DNA of 64,000 bases from Lachnospiraceae bacterium (GTDB lineage: Bacteria; Bacillota; Clostridia; Lachnospirales; Lachnospiraceae). This document shows positions 8,349 to 16,279 of this stretch, one piece after another. The first letter of the stretch is position 1. Each line of letters starts with the position of its first letter. The notes beneath the pieces were generated by a model. The model was not told the origin of the DNA. It did no database searches and was given only the letters and a program-made list of their open reading frames with translations. The position numbers and the translations under genes are program-made. Where the stretch lies: NCBI GenBank assembly GCA_017962825.1, contig JAGCUO010000081.1:1-64000 (forward strand), written 5' to 3'.

Positions 8349-9473
8349 TCAATAGTTACCGAGAACTCTCAGATACTTTGCTTCCTCCCTGAGTCCCGTA
8401 AGTGCGCATCTTACGCTGGGGTCCGAAAGGTTTCCGTCAAAATCAAGGAAGAATCTGTATTCCCAGGTACGTCCTTCAATGGGACGTGATTCTATCTTGG
8501 TAATGTTAAGTCCGTTGAAAATAAAATGTCCGAGGCAGTTATAAAGTGATCCGCTCTCATGGGTCACTTCAAAGCAGATGCTTATCTTACCCGCATTTTC
8601 TCTGTATACTTTCTGTCCAGTTATGATGATGAATCTGGTGGAATTGTTTTCCGCGGAATTCACGCCTCTTTCGAGAATATCCAGACCGTATACTTTAGCC
8701 GCAAGTTCACTTGCTATGGCCGCCTGTGTTTTATCCCCGTCTTTGGAGACCTTATTTGCGGCAAAAGCGTTATTGGGCATTGAGATCTGTTTCCAGTCAT
8801 GCTCATCAAGATACCTTGCGGATTGCATAAGTGACTGGGGATGTGAAAATACAGTCTTTATATCTTCTATCTTCGAGCCCTTTACGCCCATGAGGCAATG
8901 CTCTATCTTAAGTACCTGCTCGCCCACGATGTAGTTCTCATACTCTGCAAGAAGGTCGTATATCTCGCTTACGATACCTGCCGTTGAATTCTCAATGGGA
9001 AGAACCGCATAATCCGCGCTTCCTTCCGAGATTGCACACATGGCGGCACGGAATGTGGGAACATGAATGGAATCCACGTCGTCTCCGAAAAACTTTTTCA
9101 TGGCAAGCTGTGAATATGCTCCCTCATCTCCCTGGAAAACGACTCTGGGATTGCCTTCCCTTACATCGCCTACGGGAATAAAAGGGATATTGATATGTCT
9201 TCCGCTCTCAAGAAGAGTCTTGTACTGGAGCTTTCTGCTCATGCTCATAAGAAGCTTGAACATTTCCTTTGCTCCGCCTTCGAATTCTTTATTTTCAACG
9301 GAAGCGGCAACGGATGCCAGTTTAACCTTCTCCCTGTCCTTATCCAGAACTGCCTTTCCTGTTTCGAGTTTGGTCTTGGCCACCTCTTCGGACAGCTTCA
9401 TTCTTTTCTCGTAAAGAGCAACCAGCTCCTTGTCGCATTCATCAAGTTGTAATCTTATTTCCGAAAGATCCAT
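8349..9473 (-). CDS. pheA: Bifunctional chorismate mutase / prephenate dehydratase
   Basis: About 374 residues in the order AroQ chorismate mutase (residues 1-90, with LDECDKELVALYEKRM and the distal basic KDREK), prephenate dehydratase (about 105-285, VVFQGDEGAYSQLAMKKFFG and the STRFIII catalytic motif) and an ACT regulatory domain (about 295-370, ESGSLYNCLGHF and ESRPI, the phenylalanine site). It converts chorismate to phenylpyruvate. The domain order and ESRP motif indicate feedback control by phenylalanine. I chose the internal ATG at 9471-9473 (AGGAG eight bases upstream) over the first ATG at 9500, which has no ribosome site. First gene of pheA-ppx-ppk. Confidence 0.95.
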   Translation of the reverse strand: MDLSEIRLQLDECDKELVALYEKRMKLSEEVAKTKLETGKAVLDKDREKVKLASVAASVENKEFEGGAKEMFKLLMSMSRKLQYKTLLESGRHINIPFIPVGDVREGNPRVVFQGDEGAYSQLAMKKFFGDDVDSIHVPTFRAAMCAISEGSADYAVLPIENSTAGIVSEIYDLLAEYENYIVGEQVLKIEHCLMGVKGSKIEDIKTVFSHPQSLMQSARYLDEHDWKQISMPNNAFAANKVSKDGDKTQAAIASELAAKVYGLDILERGVNSAENNSTRFIIITGQKVYRENAGKISICFEVTHESGSLYNCLGHFIFNGLNITKIESRPIEGRTWEYRFFLDFDGNLSDPSVRCALTGLREEAKYLRVLGNY

Positions 9474-9598
9474 TTCAGGTACTCCTAAATATTTACTCAT
9501 GTATCAAAGGATGAAAAAACACTTAGCCCTATGATACCTTAACCTAGATATTTTACTCCGAAACTGCGGATTTTACAATGTTTTAAGGGTTCCCCGCC

Positions 9599-9628
9599 TT
9601 GATTTGAAACGGTCTGCGGGGGTACAAT
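9599..9628 (+). promoter_or_regulatory. Predicted sigma-A-type promoter for the DUF5050 gene
   Basis: TTGATT at 9599-9604 and TACAAT at 9623-9628 are separated by 18 bp, 38 bp ahead of the start codon. The match is fair rather than perfect. The spacer includes a run of five Gs. No operator is evident. Confidence 0.45.
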
Positions 9629-9665
9629 AATTTTGCAAAAAAGAAGTATTTCGAAGGGAGTTAAA

Positions 9666-10739
9666 ATGGCGAAGAAATTAAAGAAAACGGATAAGAAAAA
9701 TCTTATAATCGCCACCTCCGTAATAGTATCCATGATCTTGCTGCTGACACTGGTAGCGGTCTTTTCCAGGCGAGGCGAAAAGGTACCCCCGAATCCTGAG
9801 GGAACCATAGGAAGCCATCCCGGAAACATGAATACCGGCGGCCTTGTCTGCGAATCGGACGGAAAGATTTATTTTTCAAACCCCTATGACGGCGGGGCAT
9901 TGTACGTCATGAATTCCGATGAGACCGATTGCAAAAAGCTTTCCACCGCTGTTGCAACATCCATCAACGTAACAGGGGATTATATCTACTATTTCCAGTC
10001 TGGAAGTTCCGGAGCCGCAGGCCTTGGCGGCATCAGGATACCTTTGTCCTACATAAGAATGCATGTTAACGGAAAAAGAGGATTAACCATGACAAGAAGC
10101 GTCATAGTAAGGGCGCAGGTCATAGGCGACTGGGTCTACATGGAAGGTACCGCGGACAAGGAGCACAACGCACCCTATCTTATCAGGATGGATACCAACG
10201 GAACCACCACCGAGACCGTAGCAAATTTTGCACTCAATCCTTCATGCGCCGTCGGGGATCTGATCTATTACAACAACGTTCTCGAAAACCATAATCTGAT
10301 GTGCTTAAACACCAAGACCGGCACAAGCACACTTATCCTTGAAGCAAACGTCTGGAATCCGCTTTACGACAACGGCTACATCTACTACATGGCTCCTGCG
10401 GATAATTATCAGCTGAGACGCTATTCTCTCTCGGACGGAACAATTGAAGTCCTTACGAATGAGAAAGTAGAAAGTTTCAACGTCTACAACGGGTATATCT
10501 ACTACCAGACCTTCGGAGACACTTCGCACCTTGCCTTTATGAATACCGACGGAAGTAATCAGACCGTACTTGCAAACGGCAATTACAATTCCATCTCCAT
10601 GACAAACGGATATGTGTATTTCAAAGATTACTGGAACGAAACTTCCCTCTACCACACATACCCCGGAAGCACCTATTATGAACCCGTCAACGCAGCCCTC
10701 GAAGCCGCAATCGCGGAAATCGAAAAACAAAACAAATAA
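9666..10739 (+). CDS. Membrane-anchored DUF5050 beta-propeller protein
   Basis: About 357 residues: a lysine-rich cytoplasmic start (MAKKLKKTDKKN), one transmembrane segment (about residues 15-35, IIATSVIVSMILLLTLVAV), then an extracellular domain of repeated DUF5050-type blades. Repeats carry the recurring IYFSN / DYIYYF / DLIYYN / GYIYYM / GYIYYQ / GYVYFKD strands followed by polar turns. The family is common in Clostridia and resembles six-bladed propellers; ligands are unknown. Start chosen at the ATG with AAGGGAG six bases upstream; an in-frame ATG 33 bp earlier lacks a site. Followed directly by a terminator that forms part of foldback element B. Confidence 0.85.
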   Translation: MAKKLKKTDKKNLIIATSVIVSMILLLTLVAVFSRRGEKVPPNPEGTIGSHPGNMNTGGLVCESDGKIYFSNPYDGGALYVMNSDETDCKKLSTAVATSINVTGDYIYYFQSGSSGAAGLGGIRIPLSYIRMHVNGKRGLTMTRSVIVRAQVIGDWVYMEGTADKEHNAPYLIRMDTNGTTTETVANFALNPSCAVGDLIYYNNVLENHNLMCLNTKTGTSTLILEANVWNPLYDNGYIYYMAPADNYQLRRYSLSDGTIEVLTNEKVESFNVYNGYIYYQTFGDTSHLAFMNTDGSNQTVLANGNYNSISMTNGYVYFKDYWNETSLYHTYPGSTYYEPVNAALEAAIAEIEKQNK

Positions 10740-10745
10740 CACACA

Positions 10746-10776
10746 AAAGGAGCCCGCTTTTATGGGCTCCTTTTTG
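10746..10776 (+). terminator. Rho-independent terminator of the DUF5050 gene
   Basis: GGAGCCC and GGGCTCC pair across an 8-base loop and are followed by TTTTT. It begins 10 bp after the stop codon. The same hairpin recurs inverted at 11096-11121, because both lie in the arms of element B. Confidence 0.9.
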
Positions 10777-11122
10777 ATGCACCTGGAAGGTCCTTGCCGG
10801 CTCGTTGGTATATTTCTCTCAAAGGCATAAACACATAAATATTTTTCAGCTCATGATCACTTCGTTAAGCTGTTCTAGGGGATGTATGTACAGCAATGAC
10901 TTCGCACCGCAGGCGTTCGACATCCATGTCTCATGCCTGCTAATTTCACCGTCCGGGTGAAATTGTGCTTACTTGGATACATCCCCAAGAACAGCTAAAC
11001 TCGTTCAAAATCGCAGAAAAACATTTATGTGTTCACACCTTTTGAGGCAACATTTATGGAAAGCCGACAAGGACCTTCCCCGGATTGGAGAAAAAAAGGA
11101 GCCCATAAAAGCAGGCTCCGTA
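10747..11122 (-). repeat. Foldback structured element, copy B, with arms of about 100 bp (RNA sense: minus strand)
   Basis: The core (10849-11014) has the family structure: P2 (10977-10996 with 10868-10887, one U·U mismatch), P3 (10942-10964, stem AAUUUCACC/GGUGAAAUU, loop CGGAC) and P4 (10909-10940, outer stem GCAGGC/GCCUGC). The arms reach from the core almost to the stop codons on both sides (10747-10850 against 11013-11122). They include matching blocks CCTTG(C/T)CGGCT, AACACATAAAT and both terminators. The arms contain six transition differences, all of the kind that give G·U pairs in a minus-strand RNA. The element fills the 386-bp gap between two convergent genes. Confidence 0.88.
11096..11121 (-). 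terminator. Rho-independent terminator of the apbE-arsR operon
   Basis: On the minus strand GGAGCC and GGGCTCC form a hairpin followed by seven Ts, 4 bp beyond the arsR stop. It is the inverted counterpart of the terminator at 10746-10776. Confidence 0.9.
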
Positions 11123-11125
11123 AAT

Positions 11126-11446
11126 TTATTCTTCGATATGGTCGATACCTGTCGAAAGGATGGTACCGATGTGGTCATCTGCCAGGGAATAATAGATTGT
11201 CTTCCCGTCACGCCTTGCTTTTACAAGGTCCTGCTGCTTCAAAACCTTTAGCTGGTGAGATATGGCCGACTGCGTCATGGAAAGAGCCTCCGCAATATCC
11301 ATTACGCATAACTCCCCCTGCTGAAGTGCCAACATTATCTTAAGTCTCGTTATATCCCCGAACATCTTGAAGAAATCCGCAACAGAATCAAGTTCCTCAT
11401 CGGGAGGTGTCGCATCGGATATCTTTTTAAGTACCTCTTTGTCCAT
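11126..11446 (-). CDS. ArsR/SmtB-family metalloregulator with alpha-5 zinc site
   Basis: A 106-residue winged-helix repressor. The recognition helix is in MTQSAISHQLKVLK and the wing in KARRDGKTIYYSL. The C-terminal helix carries DDHIGTILSTGIDHIEE, which fits exactly the DxHx(10)HxxE alpha-5 metal site known from zinc sensors such as CzrA and SmtB. The alpha-3 cysteine box of ArsR/CadC (ELCVxDL) is reduced to ELCVMDIAEAL with one cysteine. Zinc or cobalt is therefore the likely effector, although no metal transporter is adjacent. It lies 11 bp behind apbE, so it may sit in that transcript. Confidence 0.9.
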   Translation of the reverse strand: MDKEVLKKISDATPPDEELDSVADFFKMFGDITRLKIMLALQQGELCVMDIAEALSMTQSAISHQLKVLKQQDLVKARRDGKTIYYSLADDHIGTILSTGIDHIEE

Positions 11447-11457
11447 TTACATTCCCC

Positions 11458-12537
11458 TTAATCAAGACGGAAGACCAATCGTTCTTCCTCTGAAGCCATT
11501 ATACCATCCGAAGTTATATACGTGCCATCATTCATGACATAGATTACTTCTGCACCGTATTTTTCTGCATACCCTATGCCCATACCGGGCCCCATTACAA
11601 AGCAGGCGGTAGACAGGGCATCCGATATAAATCCCTCATCCGCGATAACGGTAACCGAAACGGGATAAACATCACCGTAAGGATACGGAGAAGACAAAGC
11701 CGTGGCAGGAATAGTCTGCCTTCCTTTGATATCTTCGGGAGTCCATGCGGGGTAACCCGTCATGGGATCCAGTATGTGATGATACCTGACTCCTCCCGAT
11801 TCAAAAAATCTTTCATAGCTTCCCGAAGTCGAAACAAAACGGCTTTCTTTTAATTCGATAATTCCGAAAGGCTGACCCGAAGTTTCGAAGGGATCTTTGA
11901 TACCTACTTTAAAGGGTGCGCCGTCATCCTTACTGCCGTACACGAGAATACTGCCTCCCGCACTTATAACGGCTCCCTGCACATTGTTTTCATCAAGTTT
12001 TTCTTTTATCAGATCAAGGTAAATTCCTTTTCCGACGCTTCCAAGATCAGTGATGTTCGCATTCTCCATCGCGTCCCTGATCATGTTTTCTGAGGGAAGA
12101 GCAAATTCGCTTTCTCCTTTGACAGCGCCTTCAATATTCCAAAGATCGCACAGCGCACCTATATGAACATCAAAAGCTCCCGCGGAAGTATCCCTAATCT
12201 CATCACATCTGTCCAGATATGAATTCAGATCTATGACATAACCTTCTAAATCGTATGTAAGATCTGCCACACCTTCATTCATATAGAGATTCAGCAGTGA
12301 CTTATCGGAATAGCGTGAAAGAACATTTTCATCCAGGGCAGTTCCTGCATCCAACAGCTCAGCAGGGCGTATTTCATCTCCGTATACGGTCACCGTAAAA
12401 ACAGTGTCCATAACTATCGCAGAACTTGTCTGAACCGGTGCTCTGCCGCAGGCAGAAAGTAATCCGCACGTCAGGATACCGCTTAAAAACGACGCTATAT
12501 ATTTTTTTGATCCTTTGAAAAGTACCGAATGTATCAT
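11458..12537 (-). CDS. apbE: FAD:protein FMN transferase, lipoprotein
   Basis: A 359-residue ApbE enzyme that transfers FMN from FAD onto threonine residues of extracytoplasmic proteins. The N-terminus is a lipoprotein signal with lipobox LLSAC (Cys near 30), so the enzyme is anchored outside the membrane. Family motifs seen: MDTVFTVTVYG, SVGKGIYLDLIKE, SAGGSILVYG, STSGSYERFF, HHILDPMTGYPA and SVTVIADEGFISDALSTACFVMG. It is divergent, by only 26 bp, from an EetA/EetB-like pair and followed by an ArsR gene. No ribosome site is clear before this ATG, and the promoters of the divergent genes must overlap the coding ends or give near-leaderless mRNAs. Confidence 0.94.
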   Translation of the reverse strand: MIHSVLFKGSKKYIASFLSGILTCGLLSACGRAPVQTSSAIVMDTVFTVTVYGDEIRPAELLDAGTALDENVLSRYSDKSLLNLYMNEGVADLTYDLEGYVIDLNSYLDRCDEIRDTSAGAFDVHIGALCDLWNIEGAVKGESEFALPSENMIRDAMENANITDLGSVGKGIYLDLIKEKLDENNVQGAVISAGGSILVYGSKDDGAPFKVGIKDPFETSGQPFGIIELKESRFVSTSGSYERFFESGGVRYHHILDPMTGYPAWTPEDIKGRQTIPATALSSPYPYGDVYPVSVTVIADEGFISDALSTACFVMGPGMGIGYAEKYGAEVIYVMNDGTYITSDGIMASEEERLVFRLD

Positions 12538-12563
12538 TTTAATAAACGTGATAAAATGCCCTT

Positions 12564-13007
12564 ATGTCGAGAAAAATCTCAAAAAAGAACATCGCTCCTT
12601 TGATCATGACCGCGATACTTTTGATACTCATCACAGTATCTGCGGTATGGATTATTTATAACGAAAAAAGCAAAGGCGAAACCGTTACCATAGTATCAAA
12701 CGGTGTTACGGTATGGACAGGCGATCTCTCTTCGGTAAACGAAGAACTTATCGTCACCGTCATATCCGACCCTTCAGATGAGAAAAGCCCTTATGTCATC
12801 GAAGGGAATTCTCCCCGTGGCAGTCACTATAATGTGGTCAGAATAACCCGGGAAGGCGTAAGTATAATTGATTCAAACTGTGCCAACCGCATATGCATCC
12901 ATGAAGGAATAACAAATTCCCCCGCAAAACCCATCGTATGCCTTCCCAACAGACTTATGATAACGGTAACAGGCAAAGCACATGACACGGATGCGATAAC
13001 ATATTAA
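12564..13007 (+). CDS. NusG-domain-II membrane protein, EetA-like
   Basis: 147 residues: one N-terminal transmembrane helix (about 10-31) and an extracellular beta domain of the NusG domain II family found outside transcription factors. Conserved pieces are VTIVSNGVTVW, the paired-cysteine segment SNCANRICIHEG, and PIVCLPNRLMITV. Proteins of this type are EetA in the flavin-based extracellular electron transfer loci of Listeria, Enterococcus and lactobacilli, where they accompany EetB and ApbE/FmnB. Here the same three occur together, 26 bp from apbE and 2 bp before the EetB-like gene. The role is inferred from family and context. Confidence 0.82.
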   Translation: MSRKISKKNIAPLIMTAILLILITVSAVWIIYNEKSKGETVTIVSNGVTVWTGDLSSVNEELIVTVISDPSDEKSPYVIEGNSPRGSHYNVVRITREGVSIIDSNCANRICIHEGITNSPAKPIVCLPNRLMITVTGKAHDTDAITY

Positions 13008-13009
13008 AC

Positions 13010-13510
13010 ATGAAAAAAGACACCCGTAAAATCGTAACATTGGGACTATTGGCCGCTCTCTCCCTTGCGATCTATGCATTCGAGAGTATTCTGCCGCCGG
13101 TCATTCCCGTTCCCGGAATAAAACCGGGACTGGCCAACATCATAATCCTGTTTACTTTAAAGAGATTCGGAAAAAAAGAAGCAGGATCAGTCCTGCTTGT
13201 GCGTCTGCTTCTGTCCGCATTTCTGTTCGGAAATGCGACATCTCTTATCTATTCCGCAGCCGGAGGATTTTCAGCCCTCCTTATTGAGATCATTTTTGAT
13301 AAGATCCTGTCGGGAAATCATCTCTGTCTCACCGGAGCATTCGGCGGTCTTTTTCACAATATCGCTCAGCTCTTGGTAGCAATACTTATCATGCAAAGTA
13401 CACCGATCTTCTTTTATGCTCCCTATCTGTGCATATCGGGAATAGTTACGGGACTCTTTACCGGATTTGCAACGCATTTCCTGCTTAAGATAAAGATTCC
13501 CGAAACCTGA
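13010..13510 (+). CDS. Gx transporter family membrane protein, EetB-like
   Basis: 166 residues with about five hydrophobic helices, in the family annotated both as Gx transporter and as heptaprenyl-diphosphate synthase component I. Signature segments are LAALSLAIYAFESILPPVIPVPGIKPGLANIIIL and a glycine-rich GAFGGLFHNIAQL. EetB of flavin-based electron transfer loci belongs here. It follows the EetA-like gene by 2 bp and ends immediately (0 bp) before the stop of the convergent folB-folK gene. No Ndh2, Dmk or PplA homologue is in the window, so a complete pathway is not shown. Confidence 0.82.
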   Translation: MKKDTRKIVTLGLLAALSLAIYAFESILPPVIPVPGIKPGLANIIILFTLKRFGKKEAGSVLLVRLLLSAFLFGNATSLIYSAAGGFSALLIEIIFDKILSGNHLCLTGAFGGLFHNIAQLLVAILIMQSTPIFFYAPYLCISGIVTGLFTGFATHFLLKIKIPET

Positions 13511-14362
13511 TCAGTTTTCTTTTTCCCTGAGTTCATTCAAAAGCTGCAAAACGGTTCTGTTAAAAACAGGATGTCTGTAACCCGGCTCTATTTCGCATAC
13601 AGGCTCCAAGACAAAGAATCTGTTTTGCATATCTATGTGAGGTATCTGGAGCGATGCATCGCCGTATACCAGATCGTCATAGAAAATAATGTCTATATCG
13701 AGAGTTCTGGGGCCCCAGTGGATTTCCCTGACTCTTTTATGTTTTGCTTCGATTCCCTGTGTAAAAAGAAGAAGGTCCCTGGGCTCCAAAATAGTAGAAA
13801 CCGTAACGGCACAATTGATGAACTTGCCCTGATCGGTATATCCGTAAGGCTCGGTTTCAAGCATTCCGGAAACCTTGATAACATTCGTAGCCGGATCCTC
13901 ATCAAGCTCTGCGATGGCATCTCTTATATGCTTTTCTCTGTCATCCATGTTGGATCCGAGGCTCAGAACAGCCTTGTGTCTGCTTCTCTTACGAACAACT
14001 GAAACATATCCGAATTCATGTTCAATGGGAGCTTCGGGCTTTTTTATCTCGACAACGACGGATGTCAGAAGCGAATATTTCAAAAGAATACTTTTACTAA
14101 GTTCCTCTGCCGCAGTCTCGATAAGCTTATAGGTATTTTCGGTAAGAAAAGTCACTATATGATCGCACATATCGGCGTAGTTGGTAGTGAGCATAAGCTC
14201 ATCCATACTTGCCGCAGGGGAGATATTCTGATATGCATCTACGCAGACATAGAAGTTCTGTCCCTTTGCAGTCTCTTCGGGCAAAACTCCGTGATGAGCA
14301 AATACCTTCAGATCACTGATCCTTATGAGAGAGTAATCTCTGTCACTTATCTCCTGTGCCAT
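13511..14362 (-). CDS. Bifunctional dihydroneopterin aldolase / HPPK (FolB-FolK)
   Basis: 283 residues from two fused enzymes. Residues 1-120 are FolB: IRISDLKVFAHHGVLPEE, TNYADMCDHIV and the KPEAPI end. Residues about 130-280 are FolK: VLSLGSNMDDREKHI, LEPRDLLLFTQGIEAKHKR, WGPRTLDIDIIFYDD and IPHIDMQNRFFVLEP, with the DxD magnesium pair intact. Together they turn dihydroneopterin into the pyrophosphorylated pterin used by FolP. The start overlaps folP by 20 bp, with GAAGGA inside folP. Last gene of the PH-folE-folP-folBK unit. Confidence 0.95.
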   Translation of the reverse strand: MAQEISDRDYSLIRISDLKVFAHHGVLPEETAKGQNFYVCVDAYQNISPAASMDELMLTTNYADMCDHIVTFLTENTYKLIETAAEELSKSILLKYSLLTSVVVEIKKPEAPIEHEFGYVSVVRKRSRHKAVLSLGSNMDDREKHIRDAIAELDEDPATNVIKVSGMLETEPYGYTDQGKFINCAVTVSTILEPRDLLLFTQGIEAKHKRVREIHWGPRTLDIDIIFYDDLVYGDASLQIPHIDMQNRFFVLEPVCEIEPGYRHPVFNRTVLQLLNELREKEN

Positions 14363-15155
14363 ACATTATTCCTTCCGTCATACGAATGGCCATTGCGTTC
14401 ATCTTGACATTGTGGACTCTGACAAATCTCGCACCCGCCTGCGCCGACATTACGGAGATCGCACATGTTGCCGCATCTCCCTCGGCAGGCTTGATACCGA
14501 GTGTCTTGAAAATAACGGATTTTCTGCTTGCACCTACAAGCAGGGGATAACCCATATTTGTGAAATCGGAAAGATGTCTTATTACTTCCAGATTCTGTTC
14601 AAGTGTTTTACCGAAGCCGATTCCGGGATCGAGTATGATACGGTCTCTTCTTACTCCGGCTTCCAGTGCGATCCTTACGGACTCACCCATTTCCCTGGCC
14701 ACATCGGCGATAAGGTCTCCGTAATAGGTATCGTCGCTGTTATGCATAAGTACGCAAAGCGCTCCGTATTCAGCTGCTACCTTCGCCATCTGGGGATCCT
14801 GTCTGAAGCCCCAGATATCATTGACGATATCCGCACCCGCATCCAGAGCTTTTTTTGCAACGGATGCTTTATAAGTATCGACGGAAATGGGAATGTTGAG
14901 ATATTTCCTGATCTCTTTAATAACCGGAACAACCCGCTCCGCCTCTTCATCGGCATCAACGGGAGTATATCCCGGTCTTGTGGATTCTCCTCCGATATCA
15001 ATGATATCAACGCCTTCGGAGACCATCTCCTCCGCTCTTCTCAGAGCACTGCTTATATCAGTGTAGCTGCCTCCGTCGGAAAAAGAATCCGGGGTGACAT
15101 TAAGGATTCCCATAATATACGTTTTATGGGAATCGCCGAAATTTGAAATATCCAT
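14343..15155 (-). CDS. folP: Dihydropteroate synthase
   Basis: 270 residues, the sulfonamide target. It condenses the pterin pyrophosphate with p-aminobenzoate. Diagnostic motifs are MGILNVTPDSFSDGG (loop 1), DIGGESTRPG (loop 2), SVDTYKASVAKKAL, DIWGFRQDP, LDPGIGFGKTLEQN, LLVGASRKS and RVHNV. Length is normal. folE lies 3 bp upstream; folB-folK overlaps its end. Confidence 0.97.
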   Translation of the reverse strand: MDISNFGDSHKTYIMGILNVTPDSFSDGGSYTDISSALRRAEEMVSEGVDIIDIGGESTRPGYTPVDADEEAERVVPVIKEIRKYLNIPISVDTYKASVAKKALDAGADIVNDIWGFRQDPQMAKVAAEYGALCVLMHNSDDTYYGDLIADVAREMGESVRIALEAGVRRDRIILDPGIGFGKTLEQNLEVIRHLSDFTNMGYPLLVGASRKSVIFKTLGIKPAEGDAATCAISVMSAQAGARFVRVHNVKMNAMAIRMTEGIMYGTGDK

Positions 15156-15158
15156 TGA

Positions 15159-15725
15159 TCAATTACCGCCCTGTGTCATTAATGCAAGATATCTGTCCGT
15201 AAGCGCATTATCCTCGGCAAACACTCCGCGTGTTGCGATGGTTATCGTGCGGCTTCCGGGCTTTTTAATACCTCTCATAGTCATGCAGGTATGCTCGGCA
15301 TCGAGCACAACAAGTACTCCTTTGGGATCAAGTACTTTTTCGATGGCATCCGCGATCTGCATGGTCATATGCTCCTGGATCTGGAGGCGTCTTGCATAGA
15401 TCTCAACGCATCTTGCAAGCTTACTGATACCCACTACTTTTCCGTTAGGGATGTAGGCGATATGAGCCTTACCAAAAAAAGGGAGCATATGATGTTCGCA
15501 CATCGAATAAAAGGTTATATCCTTTTCGATAACCGGTGAATCTTCCTCTACGGTGAAAAATGTATTAAGAACATCCTCAGGCTCATAGGAATAACCCGCC
15601 ATGATCTCCTGATACATGCGTCCGATCCTGTCGGGAGTAGCCTTAAGGCCTTCTCTTTCTGTATCTTCACCGATAGCTTCTATGATAAGCTTTGCAGCTT
15701 CTTTTATCTTATCCTGATCGATCAT
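15159..15725 (-). CDS. folE: GTP cyclohydrolase I
   Basis: 188 residues, catalysing the first committed step of folate synthesis from GTP. It has the zinc and active-site motifs [20 protein letters not shown] and [14 protein letters not shown], with both zinc cysteines and the catalytic histidine present (type IA, zinc-dependent), and [16 protein letters not shown]. First folate gene of the operon, 15 bp after the PH-domain gene. Confidence 0.97.
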   Translation of the reverse strand: MIDQDKIKEAAKLIIEAIGEDTEREGLKATPDRIGRMYQEIMAGYSYEPEDVLNTFFTVEEDSPVIEKDITFYSMCEHHMLPFFGKAHIAYIPNGKVVGISKLARCVEIYARRLQIQEHMTMQIADAIEKVLDPKGVLVVLDAEHTCMTMRGIKKPGSRTITIATRGVFAEDNALTDRYLALMTQGGN

Positions 15726-15740
15726 TTTCTCATCTTAAGA

Positions 15741-16139
15741 TCACTGAAGATCAATATCGTTTACATCACCGACATCACCTGATCCGATGTCGAGCATGTT
15801 AACGGTACGTCTCTTGATCCTTGCCTCCTCGGAAGTCTTAAGGAGGTAATCTTTTATCTCCTCGGAATTTTTAATATGCTTAAGTACAAGCTCTTTGTCG
15901 GTAGTATCACCGGTATAGCAGGTGATGGTGCCGAGTCCGCAAATTCTCTCCATGAGTGACTGGGTGAGCTTTACGTCAACGATCTTATACATATAACAGT
16001 CATCCTGAACAAGCTTGAAAAAGCCGCTCTTTACGTTAAGCATATCCTCTTTCATACGATAGACGGTAAATGTCCAGGGAAGTCCGAGGAACAAAAGGCG
16101 CTTTCTCTCTACGTGATCATAACCTTCAGTCTGTTTCAT
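15741..16139 (-). CDS. Bacterial PH-domain protein
   Basis: 132 residues resembling the bacterial pleckstrin-homology (bPH2/YdbS-type) family. Segments such as YKIVDVKLTQSLMERICGLGTITCYTGDTT and a final SEEARIKRRTVN are typical. No membrane helix is present, unlike many bPH2 proteins, so it is probably cytosolic. The function is unknown. It heads the folate operon (15 bp before folE) with a GGAGG ribosome site and a recognisable promoter. A metabolic link to folate is not implied by the sequence. Confidence 0.8.
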   Translation of the reverse strand: MKQTEGYDHVERKRLLFLGLPWTFTVYRMKEDMLNVKSGFFKLVQDDCYMYKIVDVKLTQSLMERICGLGTITCYTGDTTDKELVLKHIKNSEEIKDYLLKTSEEARIKRRTVNMLDIGSGDVGDVNDIDLQ

Positions 16140-16178
16140 AATTATCCTCCATACCGTGATAAAAATACGTACCGCTAT

Positions 16179-16208
16179 ATTTTATCATCTTACCCTGCCA
16201 TTTTCCAA
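16179..16208 (-). promoter_or_regulatory. Predicted promoter of the PH-folE-folP-folBK operon
   Basis: On the minus strand TTGGAA (16208-16203) and TAAAAT (16184-16179) are spaced by 18 bp, about 40 bp before the ATG. GGAGG lies immediately ahead of the start. No riboswitch-like structure is seen in the short leader. Confidence 0.5.
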
Positions 16209-16279
16209 TTATTTATACCACCCACCGCACAGCCCTTCCCGAGCCTCCTTCCCTTCACCCCCGCCTGAGACTCATGACT

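Noticed and set aside
9474..9665. Small RNA or tRNA between pheA and the DUF5050 gene
   Set aside because: No cloverleaf or stable hairpin beyond the promoter was seen.
10849..11014. Hammerhead-type ribozyme in the P4 hairpin (AUGAG...CGAA)
   Set aside because: The CUGANGA core and cleavage-site helix are absent; the loop is better described as tandem G·A pairs.
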